Part shown: positions 63,246 through 64,000 of the stretch, in pieces
Layout of the letters: the number at the start of each line of letters is the position of its first letter
Position numbering within the stretch: the stretch's first letter is position 1
Program-made: the position numbers and the translations under genes
The notes under the pieces: generated by a model
Told to the model about the DNA's origin: nothing
The model's input: the letters and a program-made list of their open reading frames with translations, nothing else
Database searches by the model: none
Assembly (NCBI RefSeq): GCF_027352905.1
Contig: NZ_DAIEIF010000013.1
Location: 62,001-126,000, forward strand
Reading direction: 5' to 3'
Origin: Acidocella sp.
GTDB lineage: Bacteria > Pseudomonadota > Alphaproteobacteria > Acetobacterales > Acetobacteraceae
Length of the DNA stretch: 64,000 nucleotides

Positions 63246-64000
63246 TTATGCGGCGGGGCCCGGCAGGGCGTCAAGCGCGTGGCGGGCGGCGGCGGCGTCG
63301 CGGGCGATCTGCGCCTTAAGCGCCTCGAAGCTGGGAAATTTCTGCTCCTCGCGGAGAAAATGGCGAAGCCGCACGGCGATCTCCTGGCCGTAGAGATCCC
63401 CCGCGAAATCGAGGAAATGGACTTCGAGCCGGGATTCGGTGCCGCCCACGGTGGGGCGCAGCCCGATATTGGCGACGCCCTTGACCAGCGCGCCCCCCAG
63501 ATGGGCGGTGACGGCGTAGACCCCGCGCTGCGGCTCCAGATGCCGCCCCAGCCTGATATTGGCGGTGGGAAAGCCGATGGTGCGGCCCCGCGCATCGCCA
63601 TGCTCCACCACGCCCCGGATGGAATGGGGGCGGCCGAGGAGATCGGCGGCGCGCTCGGGATACCCCTCCTGCAGCAGGCGGCGGATGCGGGTGGAGGAGA
63701 TCGGCCCCTCCGCATCCGTGACCGCCGGCACCACGCTCAGCCCCATCCCCAGCGTCTCCGCCCGCGCCGCCAGAAAGGCCACATCGCCCCCGCGCCGGTG
63801 GCCGAAGGCGAAATCCGCGCCGCAGGAGAGATGCGCCGCGCCGGCGCCCTGAAACAGCACCTCCTGCACGAAGGCCTCGGCGGTGAGATGGGCGAACGCG
63901 GCATCGAAGGGGATCTGGTAGAGGATGTCCACGCCGAGAGATTCGAGGATGGCGGCGCGCTCTGCCGCCAGGGTGAGACGGAAGGGCGGGTCCTGCGGGC
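63246..64000 (-). CDS. ribF: Bifunctional riboflavin kinase/FAD synthetase, N-terminus cut by window end
   Basis: The frame stays open to the window edge at 64000; upstream residues read PPFRLTLAAERAAILESLGV, the normal N-terminal domain, so the gene starts outside the window and only part of the first nucleotidyltransferase domain is missing. Visible motifs include CGADFAFGHRRGGDVAFLAA and SSTRIRRLLQEGYPERAADL of FAD synthetase and RTIGFPTANIRLG plus FLDFAGDLYGQEIAVRLRHF of riboflavin kinase. It makes FMN and FAD. Confidence 0.95.
   Translation of the reverse strand, partial: PQDPPFRLTLAAERAAILESLGVDILYQIPFDAAFAHLTAEAFVQEVLFQGAGAAHLSCGADFAFGHRRGGDVAFLAARAETLGMGLSVVPAVTDAEGPISSTRIRRLLQEGYPERAADLLGRPHSIRGVVEHGDARGRTIGFPTANIRLGRHLEPQRGVYAVTAHLGGALVKGVANIGLRPTVGGTESRLEVHFLDFAGDLYGQEIAVRLRHFLREEQKFPSFEALKAQIARDAAAARHALDALPGPAA

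Overview
The window reads as chromosome of an alphaproteobacterium, most likely an Acetobacteraceae-type acidophile. The housekeeping proteins, a TimA-MltA pair and the GC-rich codon use fit this; the family-level placement is inference. There is no rRNA, tRNA or CRISPR array, and no gene-free stretch reaches 300 bases. The longest gaps are 42452-42628, 39182-39354, 36661-36818 and 1169-1313.

Region 1 (1-9859) is core chromosome: a RutE-like nitroreductase, an NfuA-type Fe-S scaffold, a DODA-family dioxygenase, the Kup potassium transporter, MltA with TimA, a histidine phosphatase, an N-formylglutamate amidohydrolase and a large two-domain glycosyltransferase.

Region 2 (9884-36096) is a compact, apparently intact contractile-tailed (myovirus-like) prophage cluster. 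It has an Xre repressor diverging from a rightward operon that holds a regulator, large terminase, portal, scaffold-like protein, capsid, neck genes, sheath, tube, a tail chaperone with a textbook -1 frameshift site, baseplate genes (X, D, V, W, J, I), four receptor-binding or fibre genes, and a lysis cassette. I see no integrase, replication, transposition or capsid-protease gene, and no normal tape-measure gene. It is either a reduced prophage or a domesticated particle of gene-transfer-agent type. Base composition is clearly more AT-rich than the flanks from about 17 to 36 kb.

Region 3 (36091-42451) holds recX, rpmI-rplT behind a structured leader, an EcsC protein whose start lies inside a terminator hairpin, an FKBP isomerase, a small secreted protein, an aminotransferase, an aldose epimerase and a membrane protein with a 24-residue hydrophobic peptide upstream.

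Region 4 (42629-64000) is very GC-rich. It starts with gmd-rmd for GDP-D-rhamnose. A leftward acyl-CoA catabolic operon follows (MmgE/PrpD, acyl-CoA dehydrogenase, two CoA-transferases, ending in a sulfotransferase). It faces a GntR regulator and a MaoC hydratase, with two matching palindromes as candidate operators. Next come trmJ-cysS, an M20 peptidase, dcd, murA, copD-copC, a DUF3035 lipoprotein, lspA-ileS, and ribF cut by the window end.
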